Origin: Nocardioides jiangxiensis
Lineage (GTDB): Bacteria; Actinomycetota; Actinomycetes; Propionibacteriales; Nocardioidaceae
Assembly: GCF_030580915.1 (NCBI RefSeq)
Contig: NZ_JAUQTA010000001.1
Location: 1-64,000, forward strand
Direction: 5' to 3'
Length of the DNA stretch: 64,000 nt
Positions 48,896 to 57,055 of the stretch are shown here, piece after piece. The first letter of the stretch is position 1. Each line of letters starts with the position of its first letter. The notes under the pieces were generated by a model. The model saw nothing but the letters and a program-made list of their open reading frames with translations. It searched no databases and had not been told where the DNA came from. The position numbers and the translations under genes are program-made.

Positions 48896-48940
48896 GTGAA
48901 GTCCGACCCAGAGGTCCGCGACCCAGGAGCCCGTCTGTGA
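48896..48940 (+). CDS. Possible leaderless 14-codon upstream ORF
   Basis: GTG 48896 lies seven bases after TAGGGT (48883-48888), the leaderless pattern seen at several genes here. It encodes [14 protein letters not shown] and stops at 48938-48940, where TGA overlaps the GTG start of the next gene by four bases. It could couple translation of the membrane protein gene, which itself has only CAGGAG some distance upstream. Predicted only. Confidence 0.4.
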   Translation: MKSDPEVRDPGARL

Positions 48941-50289
48941 CCGCGTGGATCCTCCTCCTCGTCTCCCTGCTCCTCATCGCCGCCGCCGGCGCCTTCGTCG
49001 CCGCCGAGTTCGCATTCCTCACCGTCGACCGCGGCCAGGTCGACCGGCTCGCAGCGGCGGGTGACGGCAGCGCCAAGGGGGTCCAGACGGCACTGAAGTC
49101 CCTCTCGACCCAGCTCTCCGGTGCCCAGGTGGGCATCACCGTCACCAACCTGGCCATCGGCTTCCTCGCCGAGCCCGCCATCTCGGACATCGTCGACGCG
49201 CCCCTGCAGGCGGTCGGCCTGCCGGAAGGAGCGGTCGGACCGGTCGCGCTGGCCTTCGGCCTGACGCTGAGCACACTGCTGACCATGGTCTTCGGCGAGC
49301 TGGTGCCGAAGAACCTCGCCGTCGCGCGGCCGATGGGCACGGCCCGGGCCACGCAGCGCTTCCAGCGCACGTTCACGGCGGTCAACCGGCTCCCGATCTG
49401 GCTGCTGAACGGCTCCGCGAACGCCGTTGTGCGCCGCCTCGGCATGGAGCCGCAGGAGGAGCTGCGCTCAGCCCGCAGTCCTGCCGAGCTCCAGTCGCTC
49501 ATCCAGCGCTCCGCCGACCAGGGCACGCTCGACGCCGACACCGCCGAGCTGATGGACCGGTCCGTGGAGTTCGGAGCGCGCACGGCCGGCGAGATCATGA
49601 CTCCCCGGGTGCGCGTGCACAGCCTCGACTCGACCGACCGGGCGATCGCGGTCATCGAGCTGGCCCGCCAGACCGGCCACTCCCGCTTCCCCGTCTACGG
49701 CGAGGGCGACGAGGTGGTGGGCACGGTGCACGTGAAGCATGCGGTGGCCCTGCCGGTGCACGAGCGGTCCACGACCCGGGTGCGGCACATCATGGTGCGG
49801 CCGATCGTCGTCCCGGACTCGCTGCGCCTCGACCCCCTGCTCGCCCTGCTCCGCGGCGAGGGGTTCCAGCTCGCCGTCGTCCTCGACGAGTACGGCGGCC
49901 ACGCGGGCATCGTCACGCTCGAGGACGTCGTCGAGGAGATCGTCGGCGACATCTCCGACGAGCACGACCGGCTCGGGGCCCGCGTCCACCAGCGTCGGGA
50001 CGGCTCCTGGTCCCTGTCGGGCCTGCTCCGCCCCGACGAGGTGGAGGACGAGACCGGCATCGAGCTGCCCGAGCACGACGACTACGACACCATCGCCGGC
50101 CTCGTCCTGCGCACCCTCGGCCGCGTCCCGATGGCCGGCGACGTGGCCCTGGTCGACCTCACCGCCGACCCGGAGCGCCCCGCTGTCCGGCGTACCGCGC
50201 GGCTGCACGTCGAGCGCATGGACGGACGCCGGATCGACCGGATCCGGCTGAGCGTCGAGGAGACCGCGTCCGAGGGGGGCCACGCATGA
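48937..50289 (+). CDS. CNNM/CorC-type transporter protein with CBS pair (first of two)
   Basis: The 450-residue membrane protein has an N-terminal DUF21 domain with about four membrane helices (residues 2-150), then two CBS domains ([34 protein letters not shown] with [28 protein letters not shown]), and a C-terminal CorC_HlyC domain. Family members move or regulate Mg2+ and other divalent cations. Adjacent and four-base-overlapped by a shorter paralogue, suggesting a heteromer. GTG 48937 is coupled to the small ORF. Confidence 0.9.
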   Translation: MTAWILLLVSLLLIAAAGAFVAAEFAFLTVDRGQVDRLAAAGDGSAKGVQTALKSLSTQLSGAQVGITVTNLAIGFLAEPAISDIVDAPLQAVGLPEGAVGPVALAFGLTLSTLLTMVFGELVPKNLAVARPMGTARATQRFQRTFTAVNRLPIWLLNGSANAVVRRLGMEPQEELRSARSPAELQSLIQRSADQGTLDADTAELMDRSVEFGARTAGEIMTPRVRVHSLDSTDRAIAVIELARQTGHSRFPVYGEGDEVVGTVHVKHAVALPVHERSTTRVRHIMVRPIVVPDSLRLDPLLALLRGEGFQLAVVLDEYGGHAGIVTLEDVVEEIVGDISDEHDRLGARVHQRRDGSWSLSGLLRPDEVEDETGIELPEHDDYDTIAGLVLRTLGRVPMAGDVALVDLTADPERPAVRRTARLHVERMDGRRIDRIRLSVEETASEGGHA

Positions 50290-51323
50290 GTGCCGTGCTC
50301 CTCGCCCTCGTCCTCCTCCTCGGCAATGCGTTATTCGTCGGAGCCGAGTTCGCCCTCGTGGCCGCGCGCCGCACCCAGATCGAGCCGAAGGCGGAGGCCG
50401 GCTCGGCGCTTGCCCGCACCACGCTCAAGGCGATGGAGAACATCTCCCTCGTCATCGGCGTCAACCAGCTCGGCATCACCGTGTGCTCGCTGGTGCTCGG
50501 CGCGGTGGGTGAGCCGGCCGTGGCCCACCTGCTCGAGCCCGTGCTGCACGCGGCCCACGTGCCGCACGACCTGCTGCACCCGGTGTCGTTCGTGGTCGCC
50601 CTGATGGTCGTCGTCTACCTGCACGTCGTCCTCGGCGAGATGATCCCGAAGAACATCGCCCTGGCCGGGCCCGACCGGGCCGCTCTCATCCTCGGGCCGG
50701 CGGTCTGGGGCTTCGTGGTCGTCCTGCGTCCGGTGATCGTCGTCGTCAACGCGTTCGCCGCCGGGGTCCTCCGGCTGGTCGGTGTCGAGCTCCAGTCGGA
50801 GGTCTCCTCGACCTACACGCGCGACGAGGTCGCCGCCCTGGTCGAGGAGTCACGCGGAGAGGGCCTCCTGGAGGAGGACGAGTACGGACGGCTCGCGGGT
50901 GCCCTCGGCTTCACCGAGCGGACGGTATCGGCGGTGGTCTTGGACCCCGACGGCGTGACGACGCTGCCCCGCGGTGCTGCCGCATCGGTCGTCGAGGAGC
51001 TGTGTGCCGCCACCGGCTTCTCGCGGTTCCCGGTCACCGGCGACGACGGGGACTGGGTCGGCTACGTCCACATCAAGGACGTCCTGGAGACCGACGAGGT
51101 CCGGCGGCTGCGCCCGATCGACGACAAGTGGATCCGTCCCTTCGCCAGCGTGCGGCCCGACGACGTGCTCCACGACGCGCTCGAGACGCTGCAGCGCCGG
51201 GGTGCGCACATGGCGCGCGTGGTCACCGACGCCGGCGAGGTGGTCGGCCTGGTCACGCTCGAGGACGTGCTCGAGGAGCTCGTCGGCGAGATTCGCGACG
51301 CGGCTCACCACGACGAGGACTGA
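50286..51323 (+). CDS. CNNM/CorC-type transporter protein with CBS pair (second of two)
   Basis: The 345-residue paralogue has the DUF21 membrane domain (LLALVLLLGNALFVGAEFALVAARRTQIE at the start; HVVLGEMIPKNIAL) and a CBS pair, but lacks the C-terminal CorC_HlyC domain of its partner; it ends shortly after LVTLEDVLEELVGEI. ATG 50286 overlaps the previous stop by four bases. Confidence 0.9.
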   Translation: MSAVLLALVLLLGNALFVGAEFALVAARRTQIEPKAEAGSALARTTLKAMENISLVIGVNQLGITVCSLVLGAVGEPAVAHLLEPVLHAAHVPHDLLHPVSFVVALMVVVYLHVVLGEMIPKNIALAGPDRAALILGPAVWGFVVVLRPVIVVVNAFAAGVLRLVGVELQSEVSSTYTRDEVAALVEESRGEGLLEEDEYGRLAGALGFTERTVSAVVLDPDGVTTLPRGAAASVVEELCAATGFSRFPVTGDDGDWVGYVHIKDVLETDEVRRLRPIDDKWIRPFASVRPDDVLHDALETLQRRGAHMARVVTDAGEVVGLVTLEDVLEELVGEIRDAAHHDED

Positions 51324-51347
51324 CCCCGACTAGGGTCATACCGACCA

Positions 51348-51986
51348 GTGCAACGCGCCACGACGAGAGCGACCGGCAGGGGAGACGTGCAGGCAGTACG
51401 ACGCAGCAACCGGGTGCTCACGCTGCCCAACGCACTGAGCTTCGTGCGGCTCGCCGGCGTTCCCCTCTTCCTCTGGCTGCTGCTGGGGCCGCACGCCGAC
51501 TGGTGGGCGCTCGCGGTCCTCGCCCTCGCTGGCGTGACGGACTGGGCCGACGGCTATGCCGCGCGGAAGCTCGACCAGCGCTCGGCACTCGGCGAGATCC
51601 TCGACCCCGTCGCCGACCGTCTCTACATCCTCGCGGTCGTGGTCGGCTTCGCGGTGCGTGACGTGGTCCCGTGGTGGGTCGCGGTGCTGCTGCCCGCACG
51701 CGACCTGTTCCTGTGGTGCCTTGTGCCGTTCCTGCGCCGGCGTGGATACAGCGCCCTGCCGGTGCACTTCCTCGGCAAGGCCGCCACCTTCAACCTGCTC
51801 TACGCCTTCCCGCTGCTCCTGCTCGGCCAGGGCGAGTCGGTCGGTGCGACGATGGCCAACGTGTTCGGCTGGGCGTTCGCCTGGTGGGGCATCACGCTCT
51901 ACTGGTGGGCTGGTCTGCTCTACGCCTGGCAGGTGCGCAAGCTGCTCGCCTCGCCCGACCCGAGGGTGGCGCGCTCCGATGCCTGA
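51348..51986 (+). CDS. CDP-alcohol phosphatidyltransferase
   Basis: The 212-residue integral membrane enzyme has the CDP-alcohol motif DWADGYAARKLDQRSALGEILDPVADR near residue 65 and several membrane helices. In mycobacteria the matching position holds a phosphatidylglycerophosphate synthase-like gene (PgsA2, Rv1822) before the same DUF881-Sbp-DUF881-gcvH run. GTG 51348 is 11 bases after TAGGGT; GTG 51387, preceded by AGGGGAG, would give 199 residues and is equally possible. Confidence 0.88.
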   Translation: MQRATTRATGRGDVQAVRRSNRVLTLPNALSFVRLAGVPLFLWLLLGPHADWWALAVLALAGVTDWADGYAARKLDQRSALGEILDPVADRLYILAVVVGFAVRDVVPWWVAVLLPARDLFLWCLVPFLRRRGYSALPVHFLGKAATFNLLYAFPLLLLGQGESVGATMANVFGWAFAWWGITLYWWAGLLYAWQVRKLLASPDPRVARSDA

Positions 51987-52824
51987 CCGCGCCCCGCTGC
52001 CGCCGCACGTCACGATGCCGCTGCTCGACGTCGTCATCCGCAACTCGCTCGACGTCGACTACCAGCACGTGGCGGAGGTCCGGAAGGCGGCAGGCGGTTC
52101 CGGGGCAGAGGGCCCGCGGCGCTGGCGTTCCGCAGCCGTCGTCGCCGTGTTCGGCCTGCTCCTGGTCGTGGCCGCCGTGCAGACGCGTGCCTCGGCGGGT
52201 GCCGACGCGCTGGCACGGGACGAGCTCGTACGCCAGATCGACCTCAAGCGCGACGGCCTCCGTGACGCCAACCGCCAGATCGGTGACCTGCAGGACCAGA
52301 TCGCGTCCCTGACGACGCGCCAGCAGTCGCTCACGCACACCGAGAACTCGCTCGCCGCCCGCAACGACGAGGTGGGCGCGCTCGCGGGCTACCACGCCGT
52401 GCACGGCGGGGGAGTGAAGGTGACCCTCGACAACGCGGCCGACGGCTCGTCCGACGGCGTGGTCCGCGACGAGGACCTGGCCACGCTCGTCGACGGGCTC
52501 TGGGCCGCAGGTGCCGAGGCGATCGCCATCAACGGCATCCGGCTGACCGTCACCACCGGCATCCGCACGGCCGGCAGCGCGATCCTCGTGCACGACCGCG
52601 CGCTCCGGCCGCCGTACGTCCTGCAGGCGGTCGGCAACGTCAACACCCTGCAGAGCCGCTTCGTCGAGACCTCGTCCGGCATCGACTTCCTGGGGCTCCG
52701 GTCCCGGTTCGGCTTCGTCTTCGCCATGAACAACCAGACCAACCTGCGTCTCCCGGCAGCCGCACGCCCCGACCTGGTGCGGGCGAAGCCGGTGGACGCC
52801 AAGACCGAGGAGGTCGCCCCGTGA
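51979..52824 (+). CDS. DUF881 family membrane protein (first copy)
   Basis: The 281-residue protein has a cytoplasmic N-terminus, one membrane helix (residues about 52-70), a coiled coil (ELVRQIDLKRDGLRDANRQIGDLQDQIASL) and an extracytoplasmic DUF881 domain with LVDGLWAAGAEAIAINGIRLT. DUF881 proteins near sbp and gcvH are linked to division-site or envelope roles, without a defined mechanism. ATG 51979 overlaps the previous gene by eight bases. Confidence 0.9.
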   Translation: MPDRAPLPPHVTMPLLDVVIRNSLDVDYQHVAEVRKAAGGSGAEGPRRWRSAAVVAVFGLLLVVAAVQTRASAGADALARDELVRQIDLKRDGLRDANRQIGDLQDQIASLTTRQQSLTHTENSLAARNDEVGALAGYHAVHGGGVKVTLDNAADGSSDGVVRDEDLATLVDGLWAAGAEAIAINGIRLTVTTGIRTAGSAILVHDRALRPPYVLQAVGNVNTLQSRFVETSSGIDFLGLRSRFGFVFAMNNQTNLRLPAAARPDLVRAKPVDAKTEEVAP

Positions 52825-53153
52825 TCGCTGTCCTGGGACTCCTGGCCGGCGTCGTCGTCGGACTGCTGCTCAAGCCCGATGTCCCGACGCCGTTCGTGCC
52901 GTACCTGCCGATCGCCGTCGTCGCCGCGCTCGACGCGGTCTTCGGCGCCCTCCGGGCATTCCTGGACGGCATCTTCGACGACAAGGTCTTCGTCGTCTCG
53001 TTCGTCAGCAACGTGCTGATCGCGGCCGCGATCGTGTTCCTCGGGGACAAGCTCGGCGTGGGTGGGCAGCTGACGACCGGTGTCATCGTCGTCCTCGGCA
53101 TCAGGATCTTCTCCAACGCCGCGGCCATCCGGAGGCACGTCTTCCATGCCTGA
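52821..53153 (+). CDS. sbp: Small basic membrane protein (DUF1290/Sbp)
   Basis: The 110-residue protein is almost all membrane helices (three segments), with LKPDVPTPFVPYLPIAVVAALDAVFGALRA and the end GIRIFSNAAAIRRHVF typical of Sbp, a gene found between two DUF881 genes in actinobacteria and near division genes in Bacillus. GTG 52821 overlaps by four bases. Role unclear. Confidence 0.92.
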   Translation: MIAVLGLLAGVVVGLLLKPDVPTPFVPYLPIAVVAALDAVFGALRAFLDGIFDDKVFVVSFVSNVLIAAAIVFLGDKLGVGGQLTTGVIVVLGIRIFSNAAAIRRHVFHA

Positions 53154-53883
53154 GGAGCAGCAGGACAACGCGCGCGACCGGATCCGCACCTCGTTCTTCG
53201 GTCGCCCCGGCCGGGGGCACTGGATCGTGGCAGGACTCCTGTTCGTGCTCGGCTTCGCGGCGGCCACGCAGGTGGCGAGGCAGTCCACCGACGACCTCAG
53301 CGGGCTGCGGCAGACCGACCTGGTCCGCGCCTTCGACGGACTGGCCGCGAGCACGGAGAGGGCCGAGAAGGAGATCGACCGCCTCAAGAGCGACCGTGAC
53401 CGCCTGAAGACGAGCACGAGCAGCCGGGAGACGGCCGTCGACCTGGCCAGGCAGGAGGAGACCGCACTGGGCATCCTCTCCGGCACCGTCGCCGCACACG
53501 GTCCCGGCGTGCGGATCACGATCACGGACCCTGACTCGAAGGTGAGCGCCGCGATCCTCCTCGACATGGTCCAGGAGCTCCGCGCGACGGGCGCCGAGGC
53601 GATGGAGTTCAACGACCGCGTGCGGGTCGTCGCGCAGACCTCCTTCGAGGACTCCGCCGAGGGCATCCGTGTCGGCGGCGAGCTCGTCACGGCGCCCTAT
53701 GTCATCGACGTGATCGGCGAGTCGTCGGCGCTCGAGGGCGCCCTCGACTTCCCGTTCGGCCCCGTCGAGCGGGTCGAGGACGCGGGCGGCACGCTGACCA
53801 CGACCAAGGACGACGACATCGTCGTCGACGCGGTCGTGCCGGTCGGCGAGCCCAAGTTCGCCCAGCCTGATACCGACCGCTAA
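53146..53883 (+). CDS. DUF881 family membrane protein (second copy)
   Basis: The 245-residue protein repeats the plan of the first copy: basic N-terminus, membrane helix (WIVAGLLFVLGFAAATQVA), coiled coil, and DUF881 domain (LLDMVQELRATGAEAMEFNDRVRV). ATG 53146 overlaps sbp by eight bases. The four genes from 51348 form one operon. Confidence 0.9.
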   Translation: MPEEQQDNARDRIRTSFFGRPGRGHWIVAGLLFVLGFAAATQVARQSTDDLSGLRQTDLVRAFDGLAASTERAEKEIDRLKSDRDRLKTSTSSRETAVDLARQEETALGILSGTVAAHGPGVRITITDPDSKVSAAILLDMVQELRATGAEAMEFNDRVRVVAQTSFEDSAEGIRVGGELVTAPYVIDVIGESSALEGALDFPFGPVERVEDAGGTLTTTKDDDIVVDAVVPVGEPKFAQPDTDR

Positions 53884-53938
53884 CCTGCCCGTGAAACCGG
53901 CCCCGCATGATGGTGCGGACTACTCCCGAGGAGTCGCA

Positions 53939-54325
53939 GTGATCCCCGACGACCTGAAGTACACCAGCGAGCACGAGTGGGTCCGGACTCCGGGCGAGGC
54001 CGCCGGTTCGGTGCGCGTCGGCATCACCGACTTCGCCCAGGACGCGCTCGGCGACATCGTCTACGTCTCGCTCCCGGAGGTCGGCGACACGGTCGAGGCG
54101 GGTGCCGCGATCGGCGAGCTCGAGTCGACCAAGTCCGTCTCCGACGTGTACTGCCCCGTGGCCGGCGAGATCGTTGCGCGCAACGAGTCCCTCGAGGCGA
54201 CCCCCGAGCTCGTCAACTCCGACCCGTACGGTGAGGGCTGGCTCTTCGAGGTCGTCCCGTCCGACCCGTCGCACGTCGACGGACTGCTCGACGCCGCGGC
54301 CTACGAGGCAACGCTCCAGGGCTGA
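53939..54325 (+). CDS. gcvH: Glycine cleavage system H protein
   Basis: The 128-residue lipoyl carrier has KYTSEHEWVR, GITDFAQDALGDIVYVSLPEVGD, and the lipoylation site ELESTKSVSDVY. It shuttles the aminomethyl group between the P and T proteins. GTG 53939 follows GAGGAG. The P protein gene lies 4 kb downstream behind a riboswitch; the T protein is not in the window. Confidence 0.96.
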   Translation: MIPDDLKYTSEHEWVRTPGEAAGSVRVGITDFAQDALGDIVYVSLPEVGDTVEAGAAIGELESTKSVSDVYCPVAGEIVARNESLEATPELVNSDPYGEGWLFEVVPSDPSHVDGLLDAAAYEATLQG

Positions 54326-54335
54326 TCGAGCCCGC

Positions 54336-54362
54336 GCGGAGCCGAGCCAGGCCCGGCTCCGC
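54336..54362 (+). terminator. Hairpin after gcvH
   Basis: GCGGAGCCG and CGGCTCCGC form nine-base arms around a nine-base loop, 11 bases after the gcvH stop. There is no T run, so termination would be of the weak actinobacterial type. Confidence 0.55.
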
Positions 54363-54419
54363 CGAGGCCATGACGGCCAGCAGCGCGAAGCGTTGCCGGG
54401 CTGATACGTTGAAGGCAGT

Positions 54420-54442
54420 ACCCTCGACCTCCCGTTGAGGGT
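54420..54442 (+). promoter_or_regulatory. Operator-like inverted repeat upstream of garA
   Basis: ACCCTCG and TGAGGGT are separated by nine bases. The same arrangement, ACCCTCA-N9-TGAGGGT, recurs upstream of the second MerR gene at 56216-56238. A TACGTT at 54404-54409 could be the -10 box. Candidate binding site for FtsR or for the second MerR protein. Confidence 0.6.
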
Positions 54443-54469
54443 GATGCCGGATCAGGGAGGGTGGCAGAG

Positions 54470-54967
54470 ATGCCCTATTGCACGAACTGCGGTCACCAGA
54501 ACCCCGCCGAGGCGCGGTTCTGCTCCCAGTGCGGCACCCGTCTGGCGCCCTCGGCTGCCCCGGCTGCGGAGAGCGCGAGCGAGACCACGGCGACGATCAC
54601 GTTCGATGCGGCTGAGCGCGGCATCGGTTCGGCGGAGTCGGCGGCCGTCGACGCCCTGCCCGAGGGCCAGGCGCTCCTCGTCGTCCAGCGGGGTCCGAGC
54701 GCTGGCTCGCGCTTCCTCCTCAACGCCCCCGTCGTCACGGCCGGCCGCCACCCTGACAGCGAGATCTTCCTCGACGACGTCACCGTCTCCCGACGCCACG
54801 CGGAGTTCCGCCGCGAGGGCTCGGCCTACACCGTGTCCGACGTGGGCTCACTCAACGGCACCTACGTCAACCGCGACCGCATCGACTCCGTCACCCTGCA
54901 GGACGGCGACGAGGTCCAGATCGGCAAGTACCGCCTGGTCTTCTTCGCCGGTCACGCCGAGGCCTGA
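54470..54967 (+). CDS. garA: FHA-domain regulator GarA with N-terminal zinc ribbon
   Basis: The 165-residue protein has a zinc ribbon (CTNCGHQNPAEARFCSQCG, residues 4-22), an ETTA stretch near residue 40 comparable to the phosphorylated ETT motif of GarA/OdhI, and a FHA domain with AGRHPDSEIFLDDVTVSRRHAEF and GSLNGTYVNRDRID. In mycobacteria phosphorylation by PknB/PknG stops GarA from inhibiting 2-oxoglutarate-using enzymes. ATG 54470 is nine bases after AGGGAGG; the GTG at 54461 abuts it and is rejected. Confidence 0.92.
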   Translation: MPYCTNCGHQNPAEARFCSQCGTRLAPSAAPAAESASETTATITFDAAERGIGSAESAAVDALPEGQALLVVQRGPSAGSRFLLNAPVVTAGRHPDSEIFLDDVTVSRRHAEFRREGSAYTVSDVGSLNGTYVNRDRIDSVTLQDGDEVQIGKYRLVFFAGHAEA

Positions 54968-54969
54968 GC

Positions 54970-55704
54970 ATGGGGGCGATGCCGGGAGCATCCGCCGCCG
55001 CGCGGATGAACATCGGGCAGGTCCTCGACCTGCTCCGTGACGACTTCCAGGTCACGATCCCCAAGATCCGCTTCCTCGAGGCGGAGGGGCTGATCAAGCC
55101 CGAGCGCACGGCGTCCGGCTACCGCAAGTTCTCCCACGGCGACGTGGAACGGTTGCGCTACATCCTGAAGATGCAGCGCGACCACTACCTGCCGCTGAAG
55201 GTGATCGGGGAGCACCTCGACGCGATCGACCGCGGCCTCGAGCCCCCGCCGATCGCTGCAGTGGTCCCGACCGTCCCGACGGTCGCGCTCGCCCCCGACG
55301 GCATGCCCAGTGCCGAGTCCTTCCAGCAGCGCGGTGACGTGCGCGTGTCGCGCAAGGAGCTGGTCAAGATCGCCGGCATCTCCGAGGAACAGCTCGCCGA
55401 GCTCGAGCAGTTCGGCCTGGTGCGCCCGCGCACGGGCACCAGCCTGTACGACGACGATGCGCTGCTGATCGCACGCACGGCGGCCGAGCTCGCCGAGTTC
55501 GGCATCCAGCCGCGACACCTGCGTGCGTTCAAGGCTGCTGCCGACCGCGAGGTCGGCCTGGTCGAGCAGGTCACGGCACCTCTTCGGAACGGCCGCGACG
55601 CCGCCGCATCCGCACGTGCGGACGAGGCCGCCGCCTCGGTCGCCGCGCTCTCCGTCCGGCTCCACGCGACGCTGGTCAAGAGCGGCCTGCGCCGTAGCCG
55701 CTGA
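54970..55704 (+). CDS. ftsR: MerR family regulator FtsR
   Basis: The 244-residue protein has a MerR helix-turn-helix (NIGQVLDLLRDDFQVTIPKIRFLEAEGLIKPERTASGYRKFS) and a C-terminal half containing a second HTH-like segment (SRKELVKIAGISEEQLAELEQFGLVRP). Orthologues (Rv1828, corynebacterial FtsR) act on division genes such as ftsZ. Three bases after garA. It may bind the ACCCTC-N9-TGAGGGT-type repeats flanking this cluster. Confidence 0.9.
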   Translation: MGAMPGASAAARMNIGQVLDLLRDDFQVTIPKIRFLEAEGLIKPERTASGYRKFSHGDVERLRYILKMQRDHYLPLKVIGEHLDAIDRGLEPPPIAAVVPTVPTVALAPDGMPSAESFQQRGDVRVSRKELVKIAGISEEQLAELEQFGLVRPRTGTSLYDDDALLIARTAAELAEFGIQPRHLRAFKAAADREVGLVEQVTAPLRNGRDAAASARADEAAASVAALSVRLHATLVKSGLRRSR

Positions 55705-55736
55705 CCCGTCTCGGCTGCGCGGGTAGTGTGGTTGAC

Positions 55737-56201
55737 GTGCACGAGGTCGACGTCGTCGGAGTGAGGGTCGAGATGCCCTCCAACCAGCCCATCGTGCTGT
55801 TGCGCGAGGTGGCGGGGGACCGCTACCTGCCCATCTGGATCGGTGCGGTCGAGGCGACGGCGATCGCGTTCGCCCAGCAGGGTGTCGTGCCGCCGCGCCC
55901 CCTGACGCACGACCTGCTGCGCGACGTGATCGCCAGCACCGGCAACGCGCTGACCGAAGTCCGCATCACCGAGATGCGTGACGGCATCTTCTACGCCGAG
56001 CTCGCGTTCGAGTCCGGGGTCGAGGTGAGCGCGCGGCCGTCCGACTCCATCGCGCTCGCGCTGCGTACCGGCGCGCGGATCGTCTGCGCCGAGGAGGTCC
56101 TCGCCGAGGCGGGCCTCGCCGTGCCGGAGGAGCAGGAGGACGAGGTCGAGCGGTTCCGGGAGTTCCTCGACCATGTCACCCCCGAGGACTTCGAGGGCTG
56201 A
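55737..56201 (+). CDS. Bifunctional nuclease family protein
   Basis: The 154-residue protein is the DUF151 family: HEVDVVGVRVEMPSNQPIVLLREV, LPIWIGAVEATAIA, TRPLTHDLL-like RPLTHDLLRDVI, and RPSDSIALALRTGARI. Plant and archaeal relatives cleave RNA and DNA; the bacterial role is unsettled. GTG 55737 is favoured because it lies seven bases after TAGTGT (55724-55729) and gives the conserved short N-terminus. Confidence 0.9.
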   Translation: MHEVDVVGVRVEMPSNQPIVLLREVAGDRYLPIWIGAVEATAIAFAQQGVVPPRPLTHDLLRDVIASTGNALTEVRITEMRDGIFYAELAFESGVEVSARPSDSIALALRTGARIVCAEEVLAEAGLAVPEEQEDEVERFREFLDHVTPEDFEG

Positions 56202-56215
56202 GCCCGCCCGGGCAG

Positions 56216-56238
56216 ACCCTCACGTTCAACTTGAGGGT
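56216..56238 (+). promoter_or_regulatory. Operator-like inverted repeat upstream of the second MerR gene
   Basis: ACCCTCA and TGAGGGT with nine bases between form a 23-base dyad, 22 bases upstream of the -35 box at 56260. It repeats the garA upstream element. Confidence 0.65.
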
Positions 56239-56259
56239 GAGACACGCCGGGGTGTCGCG

Positions 56260-56288
56260 TTGACCCGGTCCGTGAGCCGCCTTACCTT
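56260..56288 (+). promoter_or_regulatory. Promoter of the second MerR gene
   Basis: TTGACC (56260-56265), 17 bases, TACCTT (56283-56288). A start near 56295 would leave a leader of about 90 bases before GTG 56386. Confidence 0.65.
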
Positions 56289-56385
56289 TGAGTGTCTTCG
56301 TTGTAACTCCACCGCTGTGGTCCCCACCACCTGCGGACCTTCCCCCGGGAGTTGCGTTGGACGGAGCGAGACGACGGAGGTCGAC

Positions 56386-56979
56386 GTGGAGCTGAACGAA
56401 GGTGTGAAGGACACCGCCGCTGCCGAGATGGCAGCCGGCGAGGCCGAAGAGCAGGGGCTGCTCTTCACCGACGACGTGTCCCCGCTGCCCAGCGACCAGG
56501 GCTACCGCGGCCCGACCGCGTGCAACGCCGCCGGCATCACCTACCGGCAGCTCGACTACTGGGCGCGCACCGGCCTCATCGAGCCGAGCGTCCGGGGCGC
56601 GTCGGGCTCGGGCACGCAGCGCCTCTACTCCTTCCGCGACATCCTCGTCCTCAAGGTCATCAAGCGACTCCTGGACGCCGGCATCTCGCTGCAGCAGATC
56701 CGTACCGCAGTGACGCAGCTGCGTGAGCGCGGCACCGAGGACCTGACCCGTGTGACGCTGATGAGCGACGGCGCCTCGGTCTACTACTGCACCAGCAACG
56801 ACGAGGTCATCGACCTCCTCCAGGGTGGGCAGGGCGTCTTCGGCATCGCGATCGGCGGCGTCTGGCGCGAGATCGAGGGCACGCTCGCCGAGCTGCCCAG
56901 CGAGCGTGCCGAGGACTCGGCCCCCGCTGCCAACGCCAACGACGAGCTCGCCGCTCGCCGCGCCCGCAAGATCGGCTGA
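56386..56979 (+). CDS. MerR family regulator (Rv1830-like)
   Basis: The 197-residue protein has an acidic N-terminus, a MerR-type HTH (ACNAAGITYRQLDYWARTGLIEPSVRGASGSGTQRLYSFRDILVLKVIKRLLDAGISLQQIR) and a C-terminal region with VYYCTSNDEVIDLLQGGQGVFGIAIGGVWREIEG. It matches the actinobacterial Rv1830 group linked to cell division and growth control. GTG 56386 follows ACGGAGG. Upstream dyad and promoter suggest regulation by itself or FtsR. Confidence 0.9.
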   Translation: MELNEGVKDTAAAEMAAGEAEEQGLLFTDDVSPLPSDQGYRGPTACNAAGITYRQLDYWARTGLIEPSVRGASGSGTQRLYSFRDILVLKVIKRLLDAGISLQQIRTAVTQLRERGTEDLTRVTLMSDGASVYYCTSNDEVIDLLQGGQGVFGIAIGGVWREIEGTLAELPSERAEDSAPAANANDELAARRARKIG

Positions 56980-57010
56980 CCTCCGCCGACTCCCGCGTCG
57001 TCCTGACAGA

Positions 57011-57049
57011 CGGCCCGCACCCCGCCGGGGGAGCGGGCCGTTAGTCTTT
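57011..57049 (+). terminator. Terminator of the second MerR gene, overlapping the ltrA promoter
   Basis: CGGCCCGC and GCGGGCCG arms (57011-57018, 57033-57040) are followed by TTAGTCTTT. The tail also contains TAGTCT (57042-57047), the likely -10 box of the next gene, eight bases before its ATG. Confidence 0.75.
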
Positions 57050-57055
57050 CCAGCC

